DNA of 64,000 bases from Mesorhizobium kowhaii (lineage in GTDB: Bacteria; Pseudomonadota; Alphaproteobacteria; Rhizobiales; Rhizobiaceae). The position numbers and the translations under genes were made by a program. The notes beneath the pieces are model-generated. The model was not told the origin of the DNA. It was given only the letters and a program-made list of their open reading frames with translations, and did no database searches. Below, piece after piece: positions 9,303 through 18,156 of this stretch (its first letter is position 1; every line of letters starts with the position of its first letter). Location of the stretch: assembly GCF_003253745.1 (NCBI RefSeq), contig NZ_MZXV01000026.1:1-64000 (forward strand). Reading direction: 5' to 3'.

Positions 9303-10118
9303 CTATGAATCACATGGAATTTCTATGACCATGCCGTCATAGGCTGGCTCGACGTTGGCTGGTGTCTCGGCCATCACCGTGGCGTAGTCCAGCGGTACAT
9401 GCATATGCGTCAGCACGGAGTGCCGTGGCGCCAGCCGCTCGATCCATTCCAGCGCTTCGCCTAATGACAAATGACTGGGATGCGTCCTGTACTGCAACGC
9501 ATCGATGATCAGCACGTCGAGGTCGCGCAGCCGCTCGGCGGTGGCCTCTGGAAAGTCGCTGACATCAGGGCAATAGGCGAGCGCGCCGATGCGGAAACCA
9601 AGCGATATGATGTCGCCATGGACCTGCGGCAACGGTTCGAGGGTGAGGGCACCCCCCTCTCCTTTAATGACAACCGGCTTTGCGTGATCGATGATATGAG
9701 CGTCAACGATCGGCGGATAGGAACTGCCCGCCGGCGTCTCGAAACAATAGCCGAACGCCTGGCGCAGCCGCAGCATCGTCGCCTTGTCGGCATGAATATC
9801 GATCAGTTGGCGCTGCTCGAGCACGAAACCGCGCAGATCGTCGATACCGTGGATATGGTCGGCATGCGGGTGCGTATAGACAACCGCATCGATGCGCCTG
9901 ACACAAGCCATCAGCATTTGCTGGCGAAAATCCGGTCCGGTGTCGATGACGACGCTGGTGCGGCTGCCATTCGCGGCAATCCGCTCGACAAGGGCGGCGG
10001 CGCGCGTGCGCCGGTTCTTGGGGTTATCCGGGTCGCAATTGCCCCAGTCGCCAGTGATGCGCGGCGTACCTGGCGACGAGCCGCAGCCGAGAATGGTAAG
10101 GCGCAGCCGGTCAGTCAT
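9303..10118 (-). CDS. MBL-fold phosphodiesterase, PhnP-like
   Basis: Metallo-beta-lactamase-fold hydrolase of 271 residues. It opens with LTILGCGSSPGTPRITGDWG and the Cys-rich NCDPDNPKNRR region typical of PhnP-like proteins. The metal site is THPHADHIHGIDDLR, followed by a later conserved Asp and His in VLTHMHVPLDY. PhnP hydrolyses cyclic ribose phosphates, but here there is no phn operon; the gene sits three bases after tatD, in the conserved metG–tatD–MBL operon, so its role may be general nucleotide or RNA turnover. Confidence 0.88.
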   Translation of the reverse strand: MTDRLRLTILGCGSSPGTPRITGDWGNCDPDNPKNRRTRAAALVERIAANGSRTSVVIDTGPDFRQQMLMACVRRIDAVVYTHPHADHIHGIDDLRGFVLEQRQLIDIHADKATMLRLRQAFGYCFETPAGSSYPPIVDAHIIDHAKPVVIKGEGGALTLEPLPQVHGDIISLGFRIGALAYCPDVSDFPEATAERLRDLDVLIIDALQYRTHPSHLSLGEALEWIERLAPRHSVLTHMHVPLDYATVMAETPANVEPAYDGMVIEIPCDS

Positions 10119-10121
10119 CGT

Positions 10122-10916
10122 TCAGGCGCTTTGCTCGGCGGGTCGCGGCATCTTGCCGAACAGACGGAAGAAATTGTTCGTCGTCAGATCAGCGATTTCA
10201 GCCTCGCTGACGCCGATTGTTTCGGCCAGCACCTTTGCCGTATGCGCGACATAGGCCGGCTCGTTGCGCTTGCCGCGAAACGGTACGGGCGCCAGATAGG
10301 GCGCGTCGGTTTCAACCAGCAAGCGGTCATGCGGCACATCGGCGGCGATGGCGCGCAATTCCGCCGAGTTCTTGAAGGTCAGGATACCCGAGAACGACAC
10401 GTAGCCACCGAGCGCGACGCCGATTTCGGCCAGCCGGCGCCCGGACGAAAAACAGTGCAGGATGAAGGGGAAGGCACCCTTCCCTGTTTCGTCCTCGAGG
10501 ATGGCTGCCATGTCGTCGTCGGCATCGCGCGAATGGATGACCAGCGGCAGCCCCGTTTCTCGTGCGGCCGCGATGTGGGCGCGAAACCCTTGCGCCTGCG
10601 CGTCGCGCGGCGCCTTGTCGTAGAAGTAATCCAGCCCTGCCTCGCCGATCGCCACCACCTTCGGATGAACCGACAGACGCACAAGGTCGGTGGCGGTGAC
10701 GTCGAGTTCCTCGGCGGCGTTATGAGGATGGGTGCCGACCGAACAGTACACTTCGTCGAAAGTATCAGCGATTTCAAGGATTTGCTGAAACCGCTTTACG
10801 CGCGTTGAGATCGTTACCATGCGGCCGATACCGGCCGCTTTGGCGCGAGCGACAATGGCCGCCCGCTCCTCGGCGAAGTCTGGAAAATCCAGGTGGCAAT
10901 GGCTGTCGACGAGCAT
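10122..10916 (-). CDS. tatD: TatD-family metal-dependent deoxyribonuclease
   Basis: 264-residue TIM-barrel hydrolase. The first metal motif is DSHCHLD at residues 4-10, a catalytic Glu lies in AIGEAGLDYFYD, and later metal ligands occur in VIHSRDADDD, LHCFSSG and VETDAPYLAP. Length and motif order match YcfH/TatD. Its start codon overlaps the metG stop by one base, and the PhnP-like gene follows, so the three are one transcription unit. Likely a 3'-5' DNase or a D-aminoacyl hydrolase-like activity; the exact substrate is unsettled for this subfamily. Confidence 0.93.
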   Translation of the reverse strand: MLVDSHCHLDFPDFAEERAAIVARAKAAGIGRMVTISTRVKRFQQILEIADTFDEVYCSVGTHPHNAAEELDVTATDLVRLSVHPKVVAIGEAGLDYFYDKAPRDAQAQGFRAHIAAARETGLPLVIHSRDADDDMAAILEDETGKGAFPFILHCFSSGRRLAEIGVALGGYVSFSGILTFKNSAELRAIAADVPHDRLLVETDAPYLAPVPFRGKRNEPAYVAHTAKVLAETIGVSEAEIADLTTNNFFRLFGKMPRPAEQSA

Positions 10917-12469
10917 CAGGCGTTCGCATCCGGCTGATCGATGTAACGCGGAAACACCCCTTCCGGCACCGGCAAGGCAACTCCGGGCACAAGCGCGTAT
11001 TCGTCAGCGACATGCACGAAATCGCGGCTGTCCGCTGGCACCGCCAGCAGGTCGAGCAGTTTGCTGGCCGATCCCGGAATGAAGGGTTGGCACAACAGCG
11101 CCACGCGCCGGACGATTTCGGCGGTCGTCCACAGCACGGTTTCCATGCGCGCCGGATCGCTCTTCTTCAGCGCCCATGGCGCCTGGCCCGCGAAGTAGCG
11201 GTCGGCTTCCGCCACCACGCCGAAGATCGCCGCCAGCGCCAGATGGATGCCTTGCTCCGCCATGGTCTTGCGCGCCACGGCGAGCACGGCACCTGCCTGA
11301 TCGAGGATCGCCTTGTCCTCATCCGCCAGGGTGCCGCGTTGCGGCACCACACCGCCACAGTTCTTGGCGATCATCGACAGCGATCGCTGCGCCAGATTGC
11401 CGAGGCCATTGGCAAGATCGGCGTTGGTGCGGTTGACGATTGCTTCATGGCTGTAGCTGCCGTCCTGGCCGAACGGCACCTCGCGCAGGAAGAAGTAGCG
11501 CACCTGGTCGAGACCGTAATGCTCGATCATCGTGAACGGGTCGATGACGTTGCCGACCGATTTCGACATCTTCTCGCCGCGGTTGAACAGGAAGCCGTGG
11601 CCGAAGACACGTTTCGGCAGCGGGATGCCGGCAGACATCAGGAAGGCCGGCCAATACACCGCGTGAAAGCGGACAATGTCCTTGCCGATAATGTGCGCGT
11701 CCGCAGGCCAGAAACCCCAATCATCAGCATTTTCATCGGGATAGCCGACACCAGTGATGTAATTGGTCAAGGCGTCGACCCACACATACATCACATGCTT
11801 CTCGTCGCCAGGCACCGGCACGCCCCAGTCGAATGTGGTGCGCGAGATCGACAGGTCCTTCAGTCCCGATTTGACGAAGCTCATCACCTCGTTGCGGCGC
11901 TCGGCCGGGCCGATGAAGTCGGGCTGGCTTTCATAGAGCGCGATAAGCTTGTCCTGATAGGCCGAGAGGCGGAAGAAATAGCTCTCTTCCTCGACCCATT
12001 CGACCGGCGTTCCCTGCGGCCCGTAACGGACATTGTCGGGACGCACCTCCGTCTCCTCCTCGCCGTAATAGGCTTCGTCGCGCACCGAGTACCAGCCGGC
12101 ATAGCCGCCCTTGTAGATGTCGCCATTGGCGGCCATCGCCTTCCAGATCGCTTGCGACGACGCGTAATGCCGTTCTTCCGTGGTGCGGATGAAATCGTCA
12201 TTGGAGGCGTTGAGCGCCTCCGCCATGCGCTTGAACTCGGCCGAATTGCGATCGGCCAGTTCGCGCGGTGAAATGCCTTCGCGCTTGGCGGTCTGCAGCA
12301 TCTTGATGCCGTGTTCGTCGGTTCCGGTGAGGAAGAAGACTTGCTTGCCGTCGAGCCGCTGGAAGCGGGCAAGCGCGTCGGTGGCGATCAGTTCGTAGGC
12401 ATGGCCGATATGCGGTTTGCCGTTCGGATAGGAAATCGCCGTGGTGATGTAGAATTTGTCGCGTGACAT
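10916..12469 (-). CDS. metG: Methionyl-tRNA synthetase
   Basis: Charges tRNA-Met. Class I synthetase of 517 residues with the HIGH motif in [26 protein letters not shown], and [13 protein letters not shown] as the KMSKS loop. It has no C-terminal tRNA-binding extension, the usual form in alphaproteobacteria. It is the first gene of the metG–tatD–PhnP-like operon. Upstream, where holB would be the expected neighbour, lies the 2.1-kb insert described separately. Confidence 0.97.
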   Translation of the reverse strand: MSRDKFYITTAISYPNGKPHIGHAYELIATDALARFQRLDGKQVFFLTGTDEHGIKMLQTAKREGISPRELADRNSAEFKRMAEALNASNDDFIRTTEERHYASSQAIWKAMAANGDIYKGGYAGWYSVRDEAYYGEEETEVRPDNVRYGPQGTPVEWVEEESYFFRLSAYQDKLIALYESQPDFIGPAERRNEVMSFVKSGLKDLSISRTTFDWGVPVPGDEKHVMYVWVDALTNYITGVGYPDENADDWGFWPADAHIIGKDIVRFHAVYWPAFLMSAGIPLPKRVFGHGFLFNRGEKMSKSVGNVIDPFTMIEHYGLDQVRYFFLREVPFGQDGSYSHEAIVNRTNADLANGLGNLAQRSLSMIAKNCGGVVPQRGTLADEDKAILDQAGAVLAVARKTMAEQGIHLALAAIFGVVAEADRYFAGQAPWALKKSDPARMETVLWTTAEIVRRVALLCQPFIPGSASKLLDLLAVPADSRDFVHVADEYALVPGVALPVPEGVFPRYIDQPDANA

Positions 12470-12530
12470 GAATGAACCGTCATGAATGTCTGAATGGAAA
12501 GGCGTGGCGGTGGATATCGCATCGGCGCGG

Positions 12531-12607
12531 CGATTGCCATCCCGAGGCCATGCATGCCGCCCAAAAGTGGCCCCGGTTTTGGGGCAACGGCATGCACAAA
12601 GAAACCG
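12531..12607. repeat. Direct repeat copy 1 with GCATGC hairpin
   Basis: From CGATTGCCATCCC to the holB stop this segment matches 14903-14978 with a one-base indel and very few mismatches. It contains a strong hairpin: GCATGCCG and CCCAAAA on one side pair with TTTTGGG and CGGCATGC on the other. It is probably a dispersed rhizobial palindrome normally sitting behind holB, duplicated together with the gene end. Confidence 0.8.
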
Positions 12608-12800
12608 TCACATTCGCATTGCAGAATTCAGGCGGCCGATCATGGTCAAGGCGTGCTGCTTCTTGTCGAGATTGTCGGTGTCCGTCTCAGATATAGCGTC
12701 CAGCGCCTCATGCCAAGTCCCGGACCGCGTTCTGGCCTTGATGATGTTTCCAGCCAGCAGCGCTTCGCTGACACCCGCCGACCACCTCCAGTGGGACCCG
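12608..12800 (-). pseudogene. holB: Duplicated 3' end of holB (C-terminal fragment)
   Basis: Reading the minus strand back from the stop at 12608 gives about 62 codons aligning without gaps to the C-terminus of the intact HolB at 14979. It ends [18 protein letters not shown] where the intact copy ends [18 protein letters not shown]. Identity is high over the last 40 codons and drops clearly upstream, so the copy is diverged rather than a fresh tandem duplication. There is no start and no N-terminal part. Together with the downstream copy it brackets the two-gene insert. Confidence 0.85.
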
Positions 12801-12855
12801 TTGCAAAGAGAGGCTACGATCCCGTAGTTTCGTGGCGGTGCAAAGGCAGACCGGC

Positions 12856-13958
12856 ATGGCCACGACCTCTCAATATGATCCGCGACAGAAGCTTGATTTG
12901 CGCTTGCGTCAGGCCGGCGCGAGCAAAACCGTCTACGCCCTCGTCACCCCCGAGATCGAAACAGCGAAGGCCGAGTTGTTCGGCAATAGCGGGGGAAATG
13001 GCCCCGATCCGATCCGCGCCGCCTATCTCGATCAGTTTCGCCATGCCTGGACTGGAAAGCAGAACGCGCTGCACAGACGGTTCTTCGACACATGGCTCGG
13101 CTGGTCGAAGCCGATGGTACCTCTGAACGCGGCTGACTTTCCATTCACCTATCCGACCGCCGGTGCAAGCGAGCCGCTTTTTCACCTAATCGCCGACTAC
13201 GGCAACCGCGCACGGGTCGAGAGGTTTTCACCTCGGCTTATGATCTTTCGTGGCGAGTATGAAGGCTACAAGGCTTACGCGGAAGCCTGCGGCGTTCCGG
13301 TGACGGAACATGAGCGCCACGCTTGGCGCGATGTCGCCGACACCATTGATCCCCAGGACCTGCTCTGTCTCAGCCAACCCTCGGCCATTGACGGCATGGT
13401 GTGGCCGGAGGCCAATGCCTTTCTGCGCCGGCTGAGCGAGCGCGCGAACCCGCCCCAAATTGTCCTCGATCTGACATATGTCGGGGCAACCGCCGAACCG
13501 CCGGCAGAGACGATCTTCGCCGACGCGCCTTGCGTGACCGCCGTGGTGATCAGCCTGTCCAAGCCGTTCGGCGCCTACTACGACCGCATAGGCGGGGTGT
13601 TCTGCCGATCTGAGAATCTCGGCCTTTTTGGCAATCAATGGTTCAAGAATCTGACATCGCTGCAATTGGGGATACGGCTCATGGAGCAGTTCGACGTCTT
13701 CGCCATGGCGCGCCGCTACGCCAGCATTCAACAGAGCGTAGCCGAACATGCCGGCCAGGCTCTCGGCCTTGCCTTGATGCCGGCGGGGACGTCTTCATTC
13801 TTGCCAAGGCGTCGGCAGGCGCGGACGTCGATCCGGAACTTGTCTCCTATCTCACGCGCGCGCCCGGCGCGATCGATGCCCGGCCACGCGTGTGCCTGAC
13901 GCCAGGCATGGCGGAGCGGATCGGCATGGCCAGTCCGAATTCTGGGCCGTTTTCATGA
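12856..13958 (+). pseudogene. Fold-type I PLP-dependent enzyme, frameshifted near its 3' end
   Basis: Aminotransferase-like protein. It shows an Asp that would contact the PLP ring (VLDLTYVG) and a PLP lysine in VVISLSKPFGAYYDRIGGVF. The initial frame stays protein-like to about 13780 (QALGLAL). The homologous-looking continuation (DAGGDVFILAKASAGADVD, then VCLTPGMAERIGMA) is in another frame and ends at 13958, sharing ATGA with the next gene. A one-base indel near 13775-13785 explains this; it may be a real mutation or a sequencing error. The unshifted frame ends early, at 13899. Substrate is unknown. The start could also be 12832. Confidence 0.7.
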
Positions 13959-14824
13959 AACATTTGATCCCGCTGGTGACGAGCGACGATGTCCACGCTC
14001 ACTGCTTGGTGCACTGGAAAACAGAAGCATTCCGATCCTCGCATCGCAAAGGCGGCTATATTCACAGCATCGTCGATCAGTATGCCCGCCTGCCGCGCTT
14101 CAGCTGCGAGACCACCAACGACCGCCTGGAGCGCGCGCACTTCTGCACCTGGTGGGGGCTGACAATGCGCCGGGATGACTATGCGGCTCCGGCCATCGAG
14201 GATCTCTACCTTCTGCACGAAATCTGGCACGCCGCGCACATGCCCTTCATTCCGGGTATCGGATTCGAGGCTTTCCACGGCAAGATGGAGCGCAACGAAC
14301 TCGAAGCGAGCGTGGCTTCCGAACTGCTGGTCTATTTCAAGATCGATGGGCTGAGGGAAAGCGCGTTTCCTCATCCCATTTACGCAGACCGATTTCTGAA
14401 CGATCCGGCCATGCGGCTTCTGTGGCGCGAAAATGAAGTCGTCGCCACCAACACATTGCTCGAAGCGCGCCGGAACGTCATGTATTCCAAACCCGAAGGG
14501 GACATGGACCTGAGCGAGCGCTGGATTCGCAGATTCACCATGCAGAACCGGCAATGGTCGATCGTCTGGGCCGATCGCTATCTCGATATCGAGGACCACA
14601 TGTATCGCTTCCAGCAGATGGCTCTCGGCGGCGACAGGATGGGAGCCTCCGACTTTCACGCCGACTGGATCGAAGCCGAAGCCGCCACGGATACGGTGGA
14701 CCACGTTCCGTTCCGCGACCAGGCGCTGCTGTTCGCCACCATCTATTGGGCCAATCGCGCAAAGTATGATGCCGCGCTCGCGGTGCAGCGAGCGAGCCAG
14801 CACGCACGGCGCCGCCCCGAATAG
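13955..14824 (+). CDS. Unknown protein with HExxH motif, coupled to the PLP enzyme
   Basis: 289 residues, not recognised. The start at 13955 overlaps the true end of the PLP gene (ATGA), implying coupled translation and a shared pathway. About a third of the way in is LYLLHEIWHAAHM, containing HExxH and also ExxH; acidic ERNELEASVASELL follows. This could be a zinc metallopeptidase site or part of a ferritin-like or haem-oxygenase-like di-iron site. No signal peptide or membrane helix is evident. Trp, Tyr and His content is high. It may modify the same amino-acid-like substrate as the PLP enzyme; this is inference. Confidence 0.7.
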   Translation: MKHLIPLVTSDDVHAHCLVHWKTEAFRSSHRKGGYIHSIVDQYARLPRFSCETTNDRLERAHFCTWWGLTMRRDDYAAPAIEDLYLLHEIWHAAHMPFIPGIGFEAFHGKMERNELEASVASELLVYFKIDGLRESAFPHPIYADRFLNDPAMRLLWRENEVVATNTLLEARRNVMYSKPEGDMDLSERWIRRFTMQNRQWSIVWADRYLDIEDHMYRFQQMALGGDRMGASDFHADWIEAEAATDTVDHVPFRDQALLFATIYWANRAKYDAALAVQRASQHARRRPE

Positions 14825-14902
14825 CCGCGATCCGACTGCTGGAGGAGAACACGACCGGCGCCTGAAAGCGGACGGCGCACGCCGACAGCCTCCCTGGAAT
14901 GG

Positions 14903-14978
14903 CGATTGCCATCCCAAGCCATGCATGTCGCCCAAAAGTGGCCCCGGTTTTGGGGCAACGGCATGCACAAAGAAACCG
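14903..14978. repeat. Direct repeat copy 2 with GCATGC hairpin
   Basis: Matches 12531-12607 almost base for base, including the CCCAAAA/TTTTGGG stem. It lies immediately after the stop of the intact holB and forms the holB-proximal boundary of the insert. Confidence 0.8.
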
Positions 14979-16034
14979 TCACATCCGCATTGCGGAATTC
15001 AGGCGCTCGATCATGGTCAGGGCGTGCTGCTTCTTGTCGAGATTGTAGGTGTCGGTCTCGGATATAGCGTCCAGCACCTCATGCCAGGTGTCCGACAGCG
15101 TTTTGGCCCGTGCGAGGTCGCCCGCCAGCGCTGCCTGGCTTGCCGCGTCCGACAACAGCTCCAGCGCCCGGCGGTTGAAGATGTCGAACTGGATCGCCTG
15201 GTCACGGCCGGCGACAGCCTCGGCAAGGCGAAACGCGCCGCCGACATCGTTCTTTCTTGCCGCCACCAGGGCGTCGAGCGTCGAGGCGATTTCCAGCCCG
15301 CCATATTGCGTCAACAGGATGGCGCTGCGCGCGCTGCCCCCTGCCCGCTCGGCCAGCGCCGCGCGCGCGGCAGGATCGTGCGGCGGTGGCGGTTCGGCGG
15401 TTTCCAGCACCGCCATCAGGTCGTCGGCATCGAGCGGTGTCAGTCGCACCACCTGGCAGCGCGACCGGATCGTCGGCAGCAGGCTGCCCGGCGCATGGAC
15501 GATCAGGATGAACAGCGTTCGTGCCGGCGGCTCTTCGAGATTCTTCAGCAAGGCATTGGCGGCATTGGTGTTCATGTCGTCGGCCGGGTCCACGATGACG
15601 ACCCGGTAGCTGCCGTCATGCGAGGTCAGCGACAGGAAGCGGCTGACCTTGCGGATCTCATCGACGGTGACGACGGTCTTGAAGCTCTTGGTCTTGTCGT
15701 TGAGCGGACGGGTCAGATGCAGCACCGAGGGATGCGCGCCGGTGGCGATCTGGCGAAACAGCGACGAGGCCGGATCAGGAATGGCAAGGCTTTCCGGCGC
15801 CTGCGCGAAGTCCGGGTGCTTCAAGAGGTGATGCGCCAGATGGAAGGCGAGCGTCGCCTTGCCGATGCCGACCGGCCCGGAGAAGATCAGCGCATGCGGC
15901 AGCTTTCCCGCGCGATAGGCGGCGGTCAGCATTCCCGCGGCCTGCCTGTGTCCGACCAGACGGGGTGTCTCTGATGGCTCGGGCACGCCGTCCAGCGTGT
16001 CGTGCTGCTCCGGGGCGATGCGCTCGAAGATCAT
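14979..16034 (-). CDS. holB: DNA polymerase III subunit delta'
   Basis: Clamp-loader subunit of the replicative polymerase. 351 residues with the AAA+ core: [19 protein letters not shown] (P-loop-like), [34 protein letters not shown] and the SRC finger in [14 protein letters not shown]. Its start overlaps the tmk stop (ATGA at 16031-16034), giving a tmk–holB unit. Its 3' end is the sequence duplicated at 12608-12800. Confidence 0.95.
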   Translation of the reverse strand: MIFERIAPEQHDTLDGVPEPSETPRLVGHRQAAGMLTAAYRAGKLPHALIFSGPVGIGKATLAFHLAHHLLKHPDFAQAPESLAIPDPASSLFRQIATGAHPSVLHLTRPLNDKTKSFKTVVTVDEIRKVSRFLSLTSHDGSYRVVIVDPADDMNTNAANALLKNLEEPPARTLFILIVHAPGSLLPTIRSRCQVVRLTPLDADDLMAVLETAEPPPPHDPAARAALAERAGGSARSAILLTQYGGLEIASTLDALVAARKNDVGGAFRLAEAVAGRDQAIQFDIFNRRALELLSDAASQAALAGDLARAKTLSDTWHEVLDAISETDTYNLDKKQHALTMIERLNSAMRM

Positions 16035-16723
16035 GCCGGCGTTGCCTGTCTGTTGCGCGAAGGCGTTCTTTCCTCCAGCGCCGCGAACACGGCGGCGGTG
16101 ACGACATTCTCGACCGTGTCGGGATCGGCGGCGGCGTCGACGACGATACAGCGTTCCGGCTCGGCCGCGGCGATCGCCAGAAACGCCTCGCGGCGGGCCT
16201 GATGGATCGCCAGCGTCTCCTTTTCGAAGCGGTCGGCGGTTGCTTCGGTGCCGCGCCGCAGCGTCGCGCGCCTGAGGCCCTCCGCCGGATCGATGTCGAA
16301 GATCAGCGTCATGTCCGGCATCATGCCGTTGATGGCGACCTGCTCCAGCCTATCCATGAACCCCGGGTCGATGCCGCCGGTGACGCCCTGGTAGACGCGT
16401 GAGGAATCCAGGAAGCGGTCGCAAAGCACGATGGAGCCACGCTCGACCGCCGGCCGGATGACCTGCTCGACATGGTCGGAGCGCGCGGCGGCGAACAGCA
16501 GCGCCTCCATCTTCGGCCCGAATGGTTCGGCGGCGCCCGAAAGCAGCACATGCCTGACCGCTTCGGCGCCCGGCGAGCCGCCAGGTTCACGGGTGAGGAG
16601 GACATCATATCTCTTGGCGCGCATCTTCCTGGCCAGCCGCTCGATCTGCGTCGACTTGCCTGCTCCTTCGCCGCCTTCGAAGGTGATGAAAAATCCGCGC
16701 GCCAATCGAAAAGCCTTTGCCAT
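16031..16723 (-). CDS. tmk: Thymidylate kinase
   Basis: Phosphorylates dTMP to dTDP. 230 residues with the P-loop [15 protein letters not shown], the DR-type motif [12 protein letters not shown] and [13 protein letters not shown], all typical of TMK. The LID region ([17 protein letters not shown]) follows. It is translationally coupled to holB; co-location of tmk and holB is widespread. Confidence 0.96.
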   Translation of the reverse strand: MAKAFRLARGFFITFEGGEGAGKSTQIERLARKMRAKRYDVLLTREPGGSPGAEAVRHVLLSGAAEPFGPKMEALLFAAARSDHVEQVIRPAVERGSIVLCDRFLDSSRVYQGVTGGIDPGFMDRLEQVAINGMMPDMTLIFDIDPAEGLRRATLRRGTEATADRFEKETLAIHQARREAFLAIAAAEPERCIVVDAAADPDTVENVVTAAVFAALEERTPSRNRQATPA

Positions 16724-16784
16724 GCTTGCGGGTGTTATAGCGTCTAGATAGTCCGCGTTGGGGCAAACGTCTATGCCGTCGGCG

Positions 16785-16890
16785 CTAGAGCAATTCCAGG
16801 AAAAGTGTGAAACGGTTTTCCGTCCGGAATTGCGTCAAGGCAAAGAGATAGAGCGGTTCTGCGTTTCTGTGAAACGATGAACCGCTCTAG
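16785..16890. repeat. Dispersed palindromic element, copy 2, with CTAGAGC ends
   Basis: Contains the AATTCCaGGAAAA...TTTTCCgtccGGAATT inverted repeat (16792-16831) shared with 973-1011. A second stem follows: TAGAGCGGTTC (16849-16859) with GAACCGCTCTA (16879-16889). The whole unit is bounded by CTAGAGC and its complement GCTCTAG, like a small non-autonomous element. The dac stop codon lies inside the right-hand stem, which may therefore act as part of its terminator. Confidence 0.7.
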
Positions 16891-18053
16891 CGCAGCCAGC
16901 CGATCGCCAGTTCCTTGACGGCGTCGAGCGCGCGCTGCGGCAATGTGCCGACGCCGATCGACTCGGCGGCGAAAAGCGGCGTCTCCTGGCTGAGCGTGTC
17001 GCCGATCCAGACGCGCAGCGCGCCCACCGGCTGCCCTTCCTCCACCGGAGCGGCAACCGGGCCGGTGTAGACGATCTTGGCCGTCAGCTTGTCGCGGTTG
17101 GTGATCGGCAGGAAGATCTCGATCGGGCCCTTGGCCTTCAGCGCCACCCCGGATTTCGCACCGCCAAAAACCTGGGCTTCGCCGACCACCTCGTCCTTGG
17201 CGAAAATTTCGGTCTTCTCGAAAGAGCGAGCACCCCAGTCGAGCAGCTTTCGCGCCTCTTCGGCACGCTCCTTGTCGCTGGCCAGCCCGCTCATCGCCGC
17301 GATCACCCGCGTGCCGTTGTGGTTGACCGAACCGACGATGCCGAAGCCTGACGCCTCGCTCGCGCCGACCGCCAGGCCGTCGCCCCCGATATCCATCGCC
17401 AGAAGCGGATTGCGATTCCTCTGCGAGATCTTGTTCCAGGTAAAATCCTTCTGCCCATAGTAGCGGTAGAAATCCGGATAATCGCGCCACAGATGCACGG
17501 CCAGTAGCGCCAGCTCGCGCACGGTCGTCTGCTGGCCATCCGCCGGCAGGCCGGTCGAATTGACGAAGGTCGATGTCTTGAGGCCGATCTGGCGGGCGCG
17601 TTCGGTCATCTGCGCGGCAAAATTGTCCTCCGACCCGGCCATGCCTTCGGCAATGACGATGCAGCCGTCATTGGCCGCCTGCACCGTTACGCCCTGAATG
17701 AGGTCCTCGAGCCGGATCGACGATTTGAGCTTGGCAAACATCGTCGATGTTCCCGAGGGCGCACCACCTCTGCGCCAGGCGTTTTCGCTGACCACGAACG
17801 TATCATCGAGCTTCAGGCGTCCGGACTTTATGGCGTTGAAAACCACTTCCATGGTCATCAGCTTGGCCATCGAAGCCGGCGGTATCGGCTTGTCGGCGTC
17901 CTTCGAAAACAGCACCGTCCCGGTCTCTGCATCGATCATGAAGACCTGCGCTGCCTTGGTCTCGAAAAGCTGCGCACTGGCCGGAGCCAGGGAAAGCAAT
18001 AGCAGGCAAAAAAACAGAAGCCCGGTGAAAGGCTGGAGCAAGCGAAATTGCAT
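16887..18053 (-). CDS. D-alanyl-D-alanine carboxypeptidase-family protein with altered active-site motifs
   Basis: Peptidase S11 (low-molecular-weight PBP) fold, 388 residues, exported by a signal peptide (FTGLLFFCLLLLSLAPASAQ). The nucleophile motif SxxK is present as PPASMAKLMTM. The second motif, normally SxN, reads AAN in VQAANDGC, and the third, normally KTG, reads AVG in GDGLAVGASEASGFG. A C-terminal beta-rich PBP5-like domain follows. Such changes would be expected to impair classical carboxypeptidase activity, so it may be a peptidoglycan-binding or regulatory relative. The start MQFRLL is chosen because it begins the signal peptide. Confidence 0.88.
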   Translation of the reverse strand: MQFRLLQPFTGLLFFCLLLLSLAPASAQLFETKAAQVFMIDAETGTVLFSKDADKPIPPASMAKLMTMEVVFNAIKSGRLKLDDTFVVSENAWRRGGAPSGTSTMFAKLKSSIRLEDLIQGVTVQAANDGCIVIAEGMAGSEDNFAAQMTERARQIGLKTSTFVNSTGLPADGQQTTVRELALLAVHLWRDYPDFYRYYGQKDFTWNKISQRNRNPLLAMDIGGDGLAVGASEASGFGIVGSVNHNGTRVIAAMSGLASDKERAEEARKLLDWGARSFEKTEIFAKDEVVGEAQVFGGAKSGVALKAKGPIEIFLPITNRDKLTAKIVYTGPVAAPVEEGQPVGALRVWIGDTLSQETPLFAAESIGVGTLPQRALDAVKELAIGWLR

Positions 18054-18156
18054 TAAATTCGACCCGTTGGCCGGCACGTCCGGCAAGCCCGCAAAAAGTA
18101 TCGGGCTTTTTCAGCGGCGGATCAACCGCGCAACGGAAATCCGACATGGCTTCCGC

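Noticed and set aside
9471..10808. Plus-strand frame of 445 codons opposite the PhnP-like and tatD genes
   Set aside because: Spans two well-supported minus-strand genes; no family character. High-GC shadow.
10805..12271. Plus-strand frame of 488 codons opposite metG
   Set aside because: Exact antisense of an intact MetRS; high-GC shadow.
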